DNA of 57,560 bases from a virus (IMGVR_UViG_3300027763_000005:1-57560); one strand, 5' to 3'; counted from the stretch's first letter, positions 15,498 to 24,961 are shown. The notes: generated by a model from the letters alone, not told the origin. Made by a program: numbers and translations.

Positions 15498-18400
15498 ATG
15501 AGCGGTGGCGGCAAGACAACTCAATCCACGCAGTCTGTCCAAATCCCACCAGAAGTTCTGGCTCGGTACAACGCGGTCAATGCGAGGGCTGAGACTGTTG
15601 CTCAGACTCCATTCCAGCAATATGGCGGAGAGTTTGTTGCGGGGCTGACCCCAACGCAGACTTCTGCCATTGGAGATATCAATAACTCATCGAACCTAGC
15701 CCAAGGATACTTTCAGGCTGGTACGGACCTGACGTTAGGTGGCATAAAAGATGTCGGCCCGTTAACCCAGCAGCAAATTCAGTATTACCAGAATCCATAC
15801 ACTCAAGCCGTTGTTGACCCGACGCTTAAAGCTCTCCAGCAGCAACAGGGCCAAGAGCGTTCAACCCAACAGTCTCAGGCTATTCGTGCCGGTGCCTTCG
15901 GTGGCGACCGCGTTGGTTTAGAGCGGGCAAATCTTGGTCGTCAGCAGGAACTTGCAACAGCACAGGCTATCGCTCCACTGTACCAACAAGGGTACAATCA
16001 GGCTGTTCAGACGGCAACTGGACAACAGGGCGTTGTGGCGTCCGATCTTGCCCGTAGATTGCAAGGTGGTCAGCAAATTGCGGCTCTTGGCACGGGTGCT
16101 CAGGGCGCGGCTCTCCAAGGCGCTCAGGCAAAACTGGCTGCCGGTACTGCGGAACAGCAAACAAACCAAGCCTTGGACACTGCCAAGTATCAACAATTCC
16201 TTCAGGAGCGTGGGTATCCGTACCAACAGGCTCAATTCCTTGCCAATATCGCGATGGGAACTGGTGCTCTTTCTGGTTCGACCACGACCACGACGCAGCC
16301 GGGTTCGATCTTCTCTGACGAACGCCTCAAAGACAACATTGAGCATGTCGGTGAGCTTTACGACGGCCAGCCGATCTATCGGTTCGATTACGGTGATGGC
16401 AGAACACAACTGGGTCTGATCGCGCAAAATGTGCTGGATCGGAAGCCGGAAGCTGTCGAGCAGGACCCCCAGAGTGGGTACCTCAAGGTTGACTATCGGA
16501 ATGCCACGGATGATTCGGCTGAAATGGCCCATCAGTCTATGGGCGGTGCGGTCAATGCTCCGGGTGAGTTCTCTCGTGGCGGGTATGCTGACGGCGGCGG
16601 GTTGGTCAGCGGTGAAGACCTTCGTGCCATTCTTGCAGCGCAGCAGCAGTCTTTTGGTCCGTTTGGACAGTCTGGCCTGTATGGGAGCAAGGGTGCCGGT
16701 GCCGGTACTCCGGGTGGGAGCGGGATCATCCCATCGGCAAACCTTCCCGTGCCAAAACTTGCCACTGCTGGCGGACTCCCGGCTCAACGTCAGTCTGACT
16801 TGGCGTCTGCTATTGGCACGGGTAAGGGCATTGCCGACATGTACAAGTTTGGCAAAGAGGCCAAGACTGACATTGGTAAGCTTTTTGAGAAGAAGCCAGA
16901 AGAAACCGCAAAAACTCCTGCCCCAGCAGCGACCACTGTGGCAAAGACCGAACCCGCCAAGGTTAACCCAGATGTACGGGCGGAAGGCGCAGTTAAGACC
17001 AGTTCTGACTTGTACGAGCCAAATGCGTTTGACAGCACTGGCGCGGGTTTTTACATCCCCGGAGAAGATTTCTATCGCGGCGGCTTGGTCCCACAAGGGT
17101 ATGCTCTTGGCGGAGACATCAATCCTTACGCACCCAGCAGCGACCCACTTGGTAGTGCCATCCAGAGCGGAGCACCAGCCAGTCATCAACTGATTAAGCC
17201 GGGTCAACTTCCTTCCCAAAGCACAACAATGGGAGACATCAAGGATGCTGCCGGGGTCGTTAACGCGGCCAAGGGCGTCAAGGATATGGGTAGCGCGGCG
17301 GGTGATATCGCTGGGAAGGCTACTGACTTCTTTTCTGCCATGTTTGCTCAGGGTGGCCTTGTGCCACGCGGTTATGCTGACGGCGGTGAAATCAACCCAT
17401 ATGCACCGAGTGCCGACCCGCTGGCGGATGTCCTTAAGGACGGTGATAAAGAGTACGAGATGATCAAACCCGGACAGCTTCCGGGCCAACAAAGCAGCAC
17501 GATGGGTGACATCAAGAATGCAGCCGGGGCCGCTAGTGCGGTAGCCAGTGCCGGTAGTGCCATCATGGAATTCCTGCCAATGCTCATGGCAATGTCAGAC
17601 GAGCGTGTCAAACATAACAAGGAACAGGTTGGCGAGCTTCACGACGGTCAGCCTATCTATCGTTACGACTTTGGCGATGGCAAAACCCAACTGGGGCTTC
17701 TGGCCCAGAACGTGGAAAGGACCCACCCTGAAGCAGTGGCGGAAGACCGTCGCGGCCTGAAGATGGTCGATTATCATCGTGCCACACAGGATGCGGCTAA
17801 CCAAAACAGCTACTACCAAGGTGGTCTGGTGCCGCGCGAGCACCATGACGGTGAGGACGGGAACGTCGTCGGTAGTTCTCCAGCTACGGTTGAAGCTGTC
17901 ATCCCTGATTATTCTGCGGAAGCTGACTTGCCAGCGGTTGGCGCGGTTGAGGCTTCTGCTCCGGTAAAAGTGGAACCGGGTCTTGTTGTTCCTGCCGAGG
18001 ACCGAGAAGCCGCACCACGGTACAAGATTGCACCTCAGAACAAAGAAGACATGCCCGCTCATCGCCAAGAGATGATCAATGCCATCTACGGCCCCGAAAG
18101 TGGTGGCCGTTATGACATTCGAAATGGCGGAGAGGAAACTTTTGACATCAACGGGCCACATCCGGGTCGGAAGCCCGCAAAGGGCGGAACGTCATCAGCT
18201 TCTGGCGCTGGTCAGTTTATATACGACACATGGAACCGCACCACTGGTGGCGCTCCTATGACAAAACCGTATCAAGATGCCGCAACTTGGGCTCTTGCGT
18301 CTAATGATTATAAAGCAAACACCGGTCGCGATTTAGATGAAGACCTTCAGAAAAACGGTGTCACACCAGAAATCAAAAGAGCCTTGTCCTCAACGTGGGC

Positions 18401-20063
18401 AGCTCTCAAAAAACCGGGTGTATCATCTGGTAATGCTGACCGTCCGGCAGAGGGTGCAAGCGAAGCTCAGTACCGCAATAAAGAGCCGGGTCTCTTTGAC
18501 TCGATTGGCGACAAACTGACATCTTCAAATTATGTGGTTCCTGCCCTGTCATTCATAGGGTCAATGCTGGCCTCCAAGAGTCCGTTTCTTGGCACGGCTA
18601 TCGGTGAAGGTATCCTCGGCGGTGTCGGTGGGTATACGGAAAACCGTAAACAGAACATGGAGATGGCTAAAAACATCTTTGATATCGTTAAGAATCAATA
18701 TGCTGAGAGCCTTGATGCCAACAACAATGTGGTGTTCCACAACAAGTTGACCGGCGCAAATGCTACCCCAGATCAGATTCGGTCCTCAACGGCCATTATG
18801 TTTAAGAAAATGGGCCTTGATCCAGAACAGTACGGATTGGGTCCAGTCTCGGATTCCCGCGTCGGCCCCCCTGTCACACAAAAACCCGGTCAGCAAACGG
18901 TTAAACCGGGTACGCAACCGCAGGGTACCGTGGAACCGACAACGGGGACAGAAAAGCCGGTAGAGCCCGGAAAGCAAAAGGAAGGCGCTGCAAGCACTGA
19001 GGGAACAAGTACCGGTGTCGTTGACTTGTCCACAATGAACTTGGGACAATTGCGCGACTATTATGCCAAGAACCCCAAAGAGGCTGGAATCAACGCGGCT
19101 GAGATTCAGCAAAAGATTGATTTCTTTAAGGATCGGTCTGCCAAACTGTCGTCAATGGGTAACTCTGCGGGGGCAACACAGGCTGACGCCCTTGCCCAGC
19201 AAGAACGGACCCGGCTGGATACCCTTCTTGACAAGGCGGCGGACTACCAAGGAGACATTAACAAGGAAACCAATCGTCAAGTTGTCGCTCAATCCGGCGA
19301 TTATTTGAAGGAAATTACAAAACGTAACGAGGGATACGCTTTACGTCGTGCAAACCTTGAACGGCTTGCTGACATTTATAGCCAGTATGCTGGTGGCCGT
19401 GCTGCTCCTGCAATGGCTGAACTTAATAGTTGGGGTAAAGGAATCTTTGGATCAAACTTTGCCAAATCAGCCGATGCTGGCAATTTTGACGAAGCAATGA
19501 AAATTGCAATGACAGAAGTTGTCAGTCAGATTGCTCAAGACAATCTCCTTCGTGCTCCAAAGGCCGGTATGGATACCTTGAAACAAACGGTAGCTGCGCC
19601 GACTCTTGATCCGGGAGCAACATATGCCCTAATCGGTAGGACGCTTGGCGAAATGGACTACATTCACCAACGTGATACTGCCTACACAGATAAACATTCT
19701 CGGATGTCCCCGGCTCAATTCCTTACGCAATATGATCGGAATAATGCACCGAACATCAAAACACACGTTGCTCAAGGATTGAACAGCATTCCCTCATTTA
19801 AGGACATGTCACCTGATATCAAACGTAGTCTGTATCAGACATACGGTGAGTATGGGTACGATCCTACGGGTGGTAAAAAGACTGGGGCTACTGCACCGGC
19901 AACCCCGGCCACTACGACTGCAAGACCAGCTTCGCCCGCAGCATCGAACGAGCCCGCAGCACCGGCAGCACCTGTTCAGGTAAAATCAGTTGAGGATGCC
20001 AAAAAGCTTCCCAGCGGCACCGTGTTCATTGATCCAAATGGCATTACTCGAAAGGTTCCATAA
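15498..20063 (+). CDS. Giant internal/ejection-type virion protein with muramidase-like domain
   Basis: At 1521 residues this is the longest product. Residues 1-250 are Gln/Ala-rich helices. Two copies of an S74-chaperone-like module follow, with SDERLK at 273-278 and SDERVK at 700-705, each continuing to YGDG/FGDG.TQLGL.AQNV. Between them lies a near-duplicate block of about 92 residues. At about 855-960 a lysozyme-like domain shows YGPESGGRYD (probable catalytic Glu867) and GAGQFIYDTW. The remainder is helical. I infer a T7 gp16-like role: ejected with the DNA and cutting peptidoglycan. It overlaps the next gene by 1 base. Confidence 0.75.
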   Translation: MSGGGKTTQSTQSVQIPPEVLARYNAVNARAETVAQTPFQQYGGEFVAGLTPTQTSAIGDINNSSNLAQGYFQAGTDLTLGGIKDVGPLTQQQIQYYQNPYTQAVVDPTLKALQQQQGQERSTQQSQAIRAGAFGGDRVGLERANLGRQQELATAQAIAPLYQQGYNQAVQTATGQQGVVASDLARRLQGGQQIAALGTGAQGAALQGAQAKLAAGTAEQQTNQALDTAKYQQFLQERGYPYQQAQFLANIAMGTGALSGSTTTTTQPGSIFSDERLKDNIEHVGELYDGQPIYRFDYGDGRTQLGLIAQNVLDRKPEAVEQDPQSGYLKVDYRNATDDSAEMAHQSMGGAVNAPGEFSRGGYADGGGLVSGEDLRAILAAQQQSFGPFGQSGLYGSKGAGAGTPGGSGIIPSANLPVPKLATAGGLPAQRQSDLASAIGTGKGIADMYKFGKEAKTDIGKLFEKKPEETAKTPAPAATTVAKTEPAKVNPDVRAEGAVKTSSDLYEPNAFDSTGAGFYIPGEDFYRGGLVPQGYALGGDINPYAPSSDPLGSAIQSGAPASHQLIKPGQLPSQSTTMGDIKDAAGVVNAAKGVKDMGSAAGDIAGKATDFFSAMFAQGGLVPRGYADGGEINPYAPSADPLADVLKDGDKEYEMIKPGQLPGQQSSTMGDIKNAAGAASAVASAGSAIMEFLPMLMAMSDERVKHNKEQVGELHDGQPIYRYDFGDGKTQLGLLAQNVERTHPEAVAEDRRGLKMVDYHRATQDAANQNSYYQGGLVPREHHDGEDGNVVGSSPATVEAVIPDYSAEADLPAVGAVEASAPVKVEPGLVVPAEDREAAPRYKIAPQNKEDMPAHRQEMINAIYGPESGGRYDIRNGGEETFDINGPHPGRKPAKGGTSSASGAGQFIYDTWNRTTGGAPMTKPYQDAATWALASNDYKANTGRDLDEDLQKNGVTPEIKRALSSTWAALKKPGVSSGNADRPAEGASEAQYRNKEPGLFDSIGDKLTSSNYVVPALSFIGSMLASKSPFLGTAIGEGILGGVGGYTENRKQNMEMAKNIFDIVKNQYAESLDANNNVVFHNKLTGANATPDQIRSSTAIMFKKMGLDPEQYGLGPVSDSRVGPPVTQKPGQQTVKPGTQPQGTVEPTTGTEKPVEPGKQKEGAASTEGTSTGVVDLSTMNLGQLRDYYAKNPKEAGINAAEIQQKIDFFKDRSAKLSSMGNSAGATQADALAQQERTRLDTLLDKAADYQGDINKETNRQVVAQSGDYLKEITKRNEGYALRRANLERLADIYSQYAGGRAAPAMAELNSWGKGIFGSNFAKSADAGNFDEAMKIAMTEVVSQIAQDNLLRAPKAGMDTLKQTVAAPTLDPGATYALIGRTLGEMDYIHQRDTAYTDKHSRMSPAQFLTQYDRNNAPNIKTHVAQGLNSIPSFKDMSPDIKRSLYQTYGEYGYDPTGGKKTGATAPATPATTTARPASPAASNEPAAPAAPVQVKSVEDAKKLPSGTVFIDPNGITRKVP
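17079..17594 (+). repeat. Internal tandem duplication in the ejection-type protein gene
   Basis: Two protein blocks start with GGLVPQGYALGGDINPYAPS (near 17079) and GGLVPRGYADGGEINPYAPS (near 17352). Both continue with SDPL/ADPL, IKPGQLP, STTMGDIK/SSTMGDIK and an Ala-rich helix. They lie about 92 residues apart. Divergence at the DNA level shows the duplication is not recent. Confidence 0.75.
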
Positions 20064-22465
20064 TGGCCGATGATTGGAATGCCTTCCCTGAAGTTCCTGC
20101 TGAACACAACGATTTTGCTTCATTTCCAGAAGTAAAAGAGGACCGTCGCTCATCGCGCATATCATCGGCGCTGTCCAACATCCCCAGCCTAGCTATCCCG
20201 CAAGGTCCAATCCCACTTGGCGAGGGAGAAAAACACTTTGTTGAGGATCGGGCGCTTCTAGACAAAAGTGCTGGGTACGTTCCAGAAGGTGTTAAGGCGT
20301 TCCTCTATCCTCTTGCTAATACTGCACTTTTTGAGGCTCCGTCGCATGTTGTTGCAGCGGGTACATCCCTCTTGGAGGGCAAACCGTATCTTGAAACGTA
20401 CAGGGCTCAGAAAGAATACGAAAAGGCTTTAGCCCGTCAAAACCAACTCGCGTCAACGGTGGGCACGGCTGGTGGTCTGATAGGTGGGCTGGCTGTCCCG
20501 TTGGGGCCACTTGGGACTCTTGGGAAGACGGCTGAAACTGCCGCAACTGCGAAGTTTGGTGAAACGGCAGGGAAGGCGGCTGGTATTGGCGCATCGGGCC
20601 TGACTTCTGGTGTTCTTAGCGGCGTGTCATCTGGCATTGAAAGCCTCGATCCGATGAAGGCGGTTAAGGACGCTGCTATTGGCACGGGTATCGGCGCTGC
20701 TGCAAGTTTAGTAATCCCTACTTTGGGTCGGTATTTTCGAAACAACCCGTCACCGGTTGACGCTGCGGGCAATCTTACTGCGGAAGCTGAACGGGCAATC
20801 CAATCGGCGTTTAAAGGCAAGATGTCACCGGAGGACATTGACTCGTTTAAGTCAAACCTCGTTGATACATTTAACAAAAAGGGCGTCAGTGAAGCGGCTG
20901 CGCGTGAGGCACTCCTTGCCAAAGAGGGCGTGACCCCAACCAAAAGTCTTGTCACAGGTGAGGCACCACCAGCTTCTGCTGCCAACATTGGCGAGACTGC
21001 GGCCACTAGAGGTCAAGAAACCCTTACTGAGACAGCCGACCGGCTTGCGGGTGCGGCACCGGCATCACCAACGGCTGCTGCTGAGATTCTTCATGCTGCT
21101 GAACGGGCTGAGCGTAAGGCTGCTCAGGCACAATATGGCGTTGCAGAAAAAATACCCGGACAGTTTGCCGCAAATGCTGCTGACGAGTTTTTGCCATCTA
21201 TTGATCGAAAGCTTAGTGCGAAGGGAATTCCAACTTCTTTTGAAAATGCGGGAAGCCTTTTTTCTGAAACCGAGAAAGCTAGAAAGTTTATTGAAAATGG
21301 CGTAGCCGCTGGTAACCTTCCTAATGCTAGTAAGCCATTTGACATGAAAAACCTTGGTTTAGTCAGAGAACAACTGAATATCCATTTAAGCGATGCAGTG
21401 GGCAAAGATGCAAAGGGTGTGCGTCAGGTCATTGATGGGTTTGATGATGCCATCAACAATGCCGTCCAGAAGAACCTATTTACCGGAAACGGAAGAGATG
21501 CCGTAGACCAGCTTCGCAAAGCACGGAGCATGTGGGAGGACTACCGTGGCAAGTTCTATGACAACAAGGGCGCAGGAAAGGCTGGAAACCAATTCGGCCA
21601 GATGATGGCTGAGATGGTTGATCAAAAAGCCCGGTCAATGACAAACAACCTATCTCAGGGGTCAGCCGAGGCCGCAAATGGAATTTTGAATGCCAGCCTT
21701 TTAAACAAGACCACTGGTCTGGATATGTACGAGCGTTTACAGCGCGCACTGTCCAACAACCCACAAGCAATGGACACGGTAAACCAGCAAATTCGCAGCC
21801 GCGTGTTTAACACTAGTGGCGATTTGTCAAAGTTGTCGTTGTCGATTGACAAGTTTCTTTCGGAAAACGGGTCTATCGCAAAGAAGGTGTTTACTGGCAC
21901 GGGTAGCAATCCATCCGTATCAGACCTTCGCCGGTTGTCCGAATCCATCAAGATTATCAATGCCAAGAAGGTTCCTGATCAAGACAAAAGTAGCTTGATC
22001 CTGAAGGCTCTTTGGCGGGCCGGGGCGGCTGGAGCGTCTGCTATTGTTGGATACCATAATGCTTCGGGTGTTGTCGCAGCGGCAACATACCTTGGATCAG
22101 AGGCTCTGAGCGGCACAGCTAATGTTTTAAGAACAGGTTTTGCCAGAAGTTCAGAGCGTTACGGTGCTCCAAAAGTGCGCCCTGAAGCCAAGCCGGGTAT
22201 TTTTGTCAGAAACCCGGAGGCGTGGGAACTGCCCGGAGAAGCCGTCACAGGTGGTCCCGGACAACCTGAGCCGTACTATCAGGCTCCAAAGCCGCTGACA
22301 ATTCGTCCCGGTCGTAAGTCCGGTGGCCGCGTGTCAGATCGGTTGATTGCCGAGGTAAGCCGTGCCAAAAAGAGCATCGACAGTGGGACCGAAAAGCTCC
22401 TGAACGTAGATGACGAACGTATCGCTCGCGCGCTTCAAGTCGCCAACCAAAACCTTGAGGGTTGA
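20063..22465 (+). CDS. Internal virion / ejection-type protein
   Basis: An 800-residue, largely helical Ala/Glu/Lys-rich protein with a Gly/Ala-rich membrane-prone stretch (about 130-230, GTAGGLIGGLAVPLGPLG and GTGIGAAASLVIP) and a second near residue 650. The end carries RPGRKSGGRVSDRLIAEV and a helix with NVDDERIARAL, the KSGG tag shared with other virion proteins here. Its position after the muramidase-bearing giant protein fits an ejectosome subunit. No enzyme motif is seen. Confidence 0.65.
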   Translation: MADDWNAFPEVPAEHNDFASFPEVKEDRRSSRISSALSNIPSLAIPQGPIPLGEGEKHFVEDRALLDKSAGYVPEGVKAFLYPLANTALFEAPSHVVAAGTSLLEGKPYLETYRAQKEYEKALARQNQLASTVGTAGGLIGGLAVPLGPLGTLGKTAETAATAKFGETAGKAAGIGASGLTSGVLSGVSSGIESLDPMKAVKDAAIGTGIGAAASLVIPTLGRYFRNNPSPVDAAGNLTAEAERAIQSAFKGKMSPEDIDSFKSNLVDTFNKKGVSEAAAREALLAKEGVTPTKSLVTGEAPPASAANIGETAATRGQETLTETADRLAGAAPASPTAAAEILHAAERAERKAAQAQYGVAEKIPGQFAANAADEFLPSIDRKLSAKGIPTSFENAGSLFSETEKARKFIENGVAAGNLPNASKPFDMKNLGLVREQLNIHLSDAVGKDAKGVRQVIDGFDDAINNAVQKNLFTGNGRDAVDQLRKARSMWEDYRGKFYDNKGAGKAGNQFGQMMAEMVDQKARSMTNNLSQGSAEAANGILNASLLNKTTGLDMYERLQRALSNNPQAMDTVNQQIRSRVFNTSGDLSKLSLSIDKFLSENGSIAKKVFTGTGSNPSVSDLRRLSESIKIINAKKVPDQDKSSLILKALWRAGAAGASAIVGYHNASGVVAAATYLGSEALSGTANVLRTGFARSSERYGAPKVRPEAKPGIFVRNPEAWELPGEAVTGGPGQPEPYYQAPKPLTIRPGRKSGGRVSDRLIAEVSRAKKSIDSGTEKLLNVDDERIARALQVANQNLEG

Positions 22466-22468
22466 TTC

Positions 22469-23680
22469 ATGGCTTCCTCGTATACGCCAAACAAAACCAT
22501 CGAAAAACCCGCCAACGGCGATGCTGTTGATACATGGAGCACCCCTGTCAATTTGGACTGGGACATTATCGATCAAGCGTTCGGCGGGGTCACCCTCCTG
22601 ACCGCAACTTCTGGCTCGGTTACTTTGGCGGCTGCGGATTACAGGTCACTGTCGCTGTCAATTTCTGGCGTTATAACAGGAAATGTTACATATACCCTCC
22701 CAATAATCCCATCTTCTTCTCCACCTAGGATAGTCGGTGGGCAGTGGATCGTCAGCAACACAACAACTGACAGCGGCAGCACTGGCCCGTGGACAGTTAC
22801 GATTGCGTCGGCTGTTGGCGGGACAAGTGTTGTCATTCAGAGAAACAAGCCAACAATCATATCCAGTGACGGAACCAACATCAGGTCCGTGTATGCGGAA
22901 GCCGCTGGCGGTGTCATTACCAGCGTAACTGCCACAGCCCCGATTACGTCCACGGGTGGATTGACACCGAATATTGCTTTGACGACGCCGGTAACTGCCG
23001 CATATGGTGGGACGGGACTCTCTGCGGTTGGCACATCCGGGAACGTACTTACCAGCAACGGTTCGGCGTGGGTCAGTTCGGCTGCCGCATCGTCAGTTTC
23101 TAGCATTCAGGCGTTTACATCCAGTGGCACATTTACTGTCCCGGCTGGCGTTACAAAAGTTAAGGTTACTGTCGTCGGTGGCGGTGCGGGTGGCAGAACA
23201 GCATCCAACAGCACATCTCAAGGTGGCGGTGGCTCTGGTGGCGCAGCCATCAAGGTAATTACGGGTCTTACACCGGGCGGTACGGTTGCTGTCACTGTTG
23301 GAACGGGCGGTGCGGCTAACACGGACGGAGTCACTTCATCTTTCGGCGCTTATTGCTCGGCAACGGGCGGAGTGTCTCCCGGAGTTTTTAGCAACAATCC
23401 CGGACCCGGTGGTGCTGGCGGAACAGCAACAGGAGGTGACATTAATTTCACTGGCGGCGCGGGTGGGGGTGGTAGTGGCGTCAGTGGAACTGTGGCGGGT
23501 AACGGGGGTGGTGGCGGCTGTTCAATATTTGGCGGCGGTGGTCTGGGGGCGGTTGGTACAAATGCTGTTAACACTGCGGGTGCGGGTGCTCCCGGCACAG
23601 GCGCGGGTGGTGGCGGCGGCTGTGGTGGCCCCGGCACTGGCGGCGCTGGCGGGTCCGGTATCGTGATTGTGGAATATTAA
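22469..23680 (+). CDS. Tail fibre/adhesin with polyglycine-rich tip
   Basis: A 403-residue fibre. The N-terminal MASSYTPNKTIEKPANGDAVDTW is an attachment-type leader shared by many phage fibres. The middle is Thr/Ser-rich beta sequence with AYGGTGLSAVGTSGNVLTSNG. From about residue 218, SGTFTVPAGVTKVKVTVVGGGAGG opens a glycine-rich domain with many GGG runs ending GIVIVEY. Such domains fold into packed polyglycine-II helices in S16-type adhesins, where loops bind the receptor. It is the last gene of the late block before a hairpin. Confidence 0.78.
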   Translation: MASSYTPNKTIEKPANGDAVDTWSTPVNLDWDIIDQAFGGVTLLTATSGSVTLAAADYRSLSLSISGVITGNVTYTLPIIPSSSPPRIVGGQWIVSNTTTDSGSTGPWTVTIASAVGGTSVVIQRNKPTIISSDGTNIRSVYAEAAGGVITSVTATAPITSTGGLTPNIALTTPVTAAYGGTGLSAVGTSGNVLTSNGSAWVSSAAASSVSSIQAFTSSGTFTVPAGVTKVKVTVVGGGAGGRTASNSTSQGGGGSGGAAIKVITGLTPGGTVAVTVGTGGAANTDGVTSSFGAYCSATGGVSPGVFSNNPGPGGAGGTATGGDINFTGGAGGGGSGVSGTVAGNGGGGGCSIFGGGGLGAVGTNAVNTAGAGAPGTGAGGGGGCGGPGTGGAGGSGIVIVEY

Positions 23681-23689
23681 TGCAATCGA

Positions 23690-23717
23690 CCTTGAGGAAC
23701 CATTAAACTCCTCAAGG
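23690..23717. terminator. Hairpin between convergent operons
   Basis: CCTTGAGGA (23690-23698) and TCCTCAAGG (23709-23717) form a perfect 9-bp stem with a 10-base loop. It lies between the stop of the late block (23680) and the stop of the leftward early operon (23731). No strong T-run follows on either strand. Its place suggests a two-way terminator or transcript-end stabiliser. Confidence 0.6.
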
Positions 23718-23730
23718 CCGACTAAGTAGG

Positions 23731-23961
23731 CTAGGTGTGTTCTTTGTAACTTGGGTCTGAGATTTTACTGGTGCTGAGGTGTGTGCTTGGCCTGTCGTGG
23801 AACCTCATTCCCAAGGCGGTCAGCCGCTTTCTACAGCCGCCCTTGCCAAGGGATTTCTCCCCCATAGCCTCCATTGCGTCGGACAGTGACCCGTTCCTAC
23901 GGTATACCTTCCTCGCTGCCACGATCTGTTCTGGTGTCCATGCGGGTAAGTTTGATGACAT
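23731..23961 (-). CDS. Small HTH-like protein, weakly GcrA-like
   Basis: A 76-residue product, MSSNLPAWTPEQIVAARKVYRRNGSLSDA..., with two predicted helices and GGCRKRLTALGMRF, which recalls the helix-turn-helix of GcrA/homeodomain-like regulators. The ATG at 23961 has GAGAGGA upstream; a longer frame to 23994 lacks a site. It is the last gene of the leftward operon. The regulatory role is inferred. Confidence 0.6.
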   Translation of the reverse strand: MSSNLPAWTPEQIVAARKVYRRNGSLSDAMEAMGEKSLGKGGCRKRLTALGMRFHDRPSTHLSTSKISDPSYKEHT

Positions 23962-24103
23962 TCTTTTTCCTCTCTGCGTTTTTGCAGTTTTCAATAAACT
24001 TGATGGCCGCTTCAGCCTGACGGGAACACGTTATGCAAGGGTCCTCGCATGACGAGAGCATATCGATGTTGAAGCAGATTATCTTAGCAAGCTCATCAAC
24101 CAC
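23897..24103 (-). CDS. 68-residue Cys-containing hypothetical protein
   Basis: The proposed start is a GTG (24103) overlapping the upstream stop. The product reads VDELAKIICFNIDML then CEDPCITCSRQAEAAIKFIENC, with five Cys, three of them in CEDPCITC, that might bind zinc. The reading frame runs on over the start of the next gene, giving a 65-base overlap. It belongs to a chain of coupled small genes. No family is recognised. Confidence 0.5.
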   Translation of the reverse strand: MVDELAKIICFNIDMLSSCEDPCITCSRQAEAAIKFIENCKNAERKKNVIKLTRMDTRTDRGSEEGIP

Positions 24104-24203
24104 GAATCCATCCCCAAAGTGCTGCCACGATGAAAAGAATAATAGCCGCGCCAAGCATCCATGCGGCGACAATCAGGGGAGTAAAAAGCAGAATTTCAAT
24201 CAT
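24096..24203 (-). CDS. 35-residue single-span membrane peptide
   Basis: Translation gives MIEILLFTPLIVAAWMLGAA... ending WGWIRG, almost wholly one membrane helix. The start overlaps the stop of the upstream peptide gene in ATGATTGA, and its own stop overlaps the next start. This tight coupling and the hydrophobic design support a real membrane peptide. The role is unknown; inner-membrane targeting during early infection is possible. Confidence 0.55.
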   Translation of the reverse strand: MIEILLFTPLIVAAWMLGAAIILFIVAALWGWIRG

Positions 24204-24303
24204 TGAAAAAGTCCCTCCAAGCCATGCGACAAACGACAACCGCCGCAACCCAAACCATGATTACAAACGGGATAGCAAAAGCCAGATAAAGATATTCAAT
24301 CAT
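24196..24303 (-). CDS. 35-residue single-span membrane peptide (paralogue-like)
   Basis: The product MIEYLYLAFAIPFVIMVWVA... ends RDFFND. It has one membrane helix followed by a charged tail and starts with MIE like its neighbour, so the two may be old duplicates. Start and upstream stop share ATGATTGA (8-base overlap), and the same overlap is used again for the next gene. No function is known. Confidence 0.55.
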   Translation of the reverse strand: MIEYLYLAFAIPFVIMVWVAAVVVCRMAWRDFFND

Positions 24304-24508
24304 CACATTTCTCCATCAGTTGACGCCGCAGTTCATCCCGCTGGTGGCGGACCCTGACCAGTTTGCGCCGGAGATTCTCCGCATAGTCCCTAGAGCTGGT
24401 AAGTTGTTTTTCGATGTACTCGATGTAGCCAGCAGCCCGCTTGGACGCCTCACACCCGTCCTGTTCGGCCAACGCCCTCAACACAACTTTGTGATCAGTT
24501 GGTTTCAT
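24296..24508 (-). CDS. Small coiled-coil protein
   Basis: A 70-residue, very charged protein with heptad-like helices (YIEYIEKQL, YAENLRRKLVRVRHQRDELRRQL). The ATG at 24508 follows TGGAGG and overlaps the dCTP deaminase stop by ATGA. Its stop overlaps the next start in ATGATTGA. A partner-binding adaptor is plausible; nothing more can be said. Confidence 0.6.
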   Translation of the reverse strand: MKPTDHKVVLRALAEQDGCEASKRAAGYIEYIEKQLTSSRDYAENLRRKLVRVRHQRDELRRQLMEKCDD

Positions 24509-24960
24509 GTTTTAACCTCCATAATCGCACTGATTGGGCGATCTGGTTGGTTCTGATACTTGCCCCGGTAGGGTGTCTGCGTCTCGCTCTCAAGGCGCAT
24601 GAAGATGATCTGGGCAATAGGGCATCCGGCGGGAATCTTGATCAAGTCGATGCTGTTGTTGACTAGTTCCAGCGTCAGGTAACCCTTCCAGCCCGGTTCA
24701 ATCACTGTGTTGAACAAAGACAGACCACGACGCGCCCATGTCGATTTGTCATGCACGAATGCAATGATGTCATTTGGCATGTCGAACTGCTCTAACGTGA
24801 CGCCCAGCGCAAAGTTACCGGGCCAAAGAACCGTGGCATCTTTGATCCTGACATCATATCCAGCAGGGCCGACACCATAGCTCATGCCGTGCGCGACTGT
24901 ACGTTCAGTGAATGGCTGTATGGCCCGTAGACCTTCAATCTTCTGTCCGGGAATGATCAT
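24505..24960 (-). CDS. dcd: dCTP deaminase / dUTPase-family enzyme
   Basis: The product deaminates dCTP to dUTP (or hydrolyses dUTP) and so feeds dTTP synthesis. Seen motifs: SYGVGPAGYDVRI, HDKSTWARRGLSLFNTVIEPGWKGYLTLEL (substrate loop and catalytic Glu) and AGCPIAQIIF. At 151 residues it is shorter than the roughly 190-residue bacterial Dcd, as in many phages. STWAR replaces the usual RSS(L)AR. It fits the nucleotide-supply part of the early operon. Confidence 0.85.
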   Translation of the reverse strand: MIIPGQKIEGLRAIQPFTERTVAHGMSYGVGPAGYDVRIKDATVLWPGNFALGVTLEQFDMPNDIIAFVHDKSTWARRGLSLFNTVIEPGWKGYLTLELVNNSIDLIKIPAGCPIAQIIFMRLESETQTPYRGKYQNQPDRPISAIMEVKT

Positions 24961-24961
24961 C

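Noticed and set aside
15918-17492. 524-codon open frame on the bottom strand inside the giant protein gene
   Set aside because: It lies fully antisense to a gene with clear domains and a ribosome site. Its product is low-complexity with no recognisable motif, as expected of a shadow frame.
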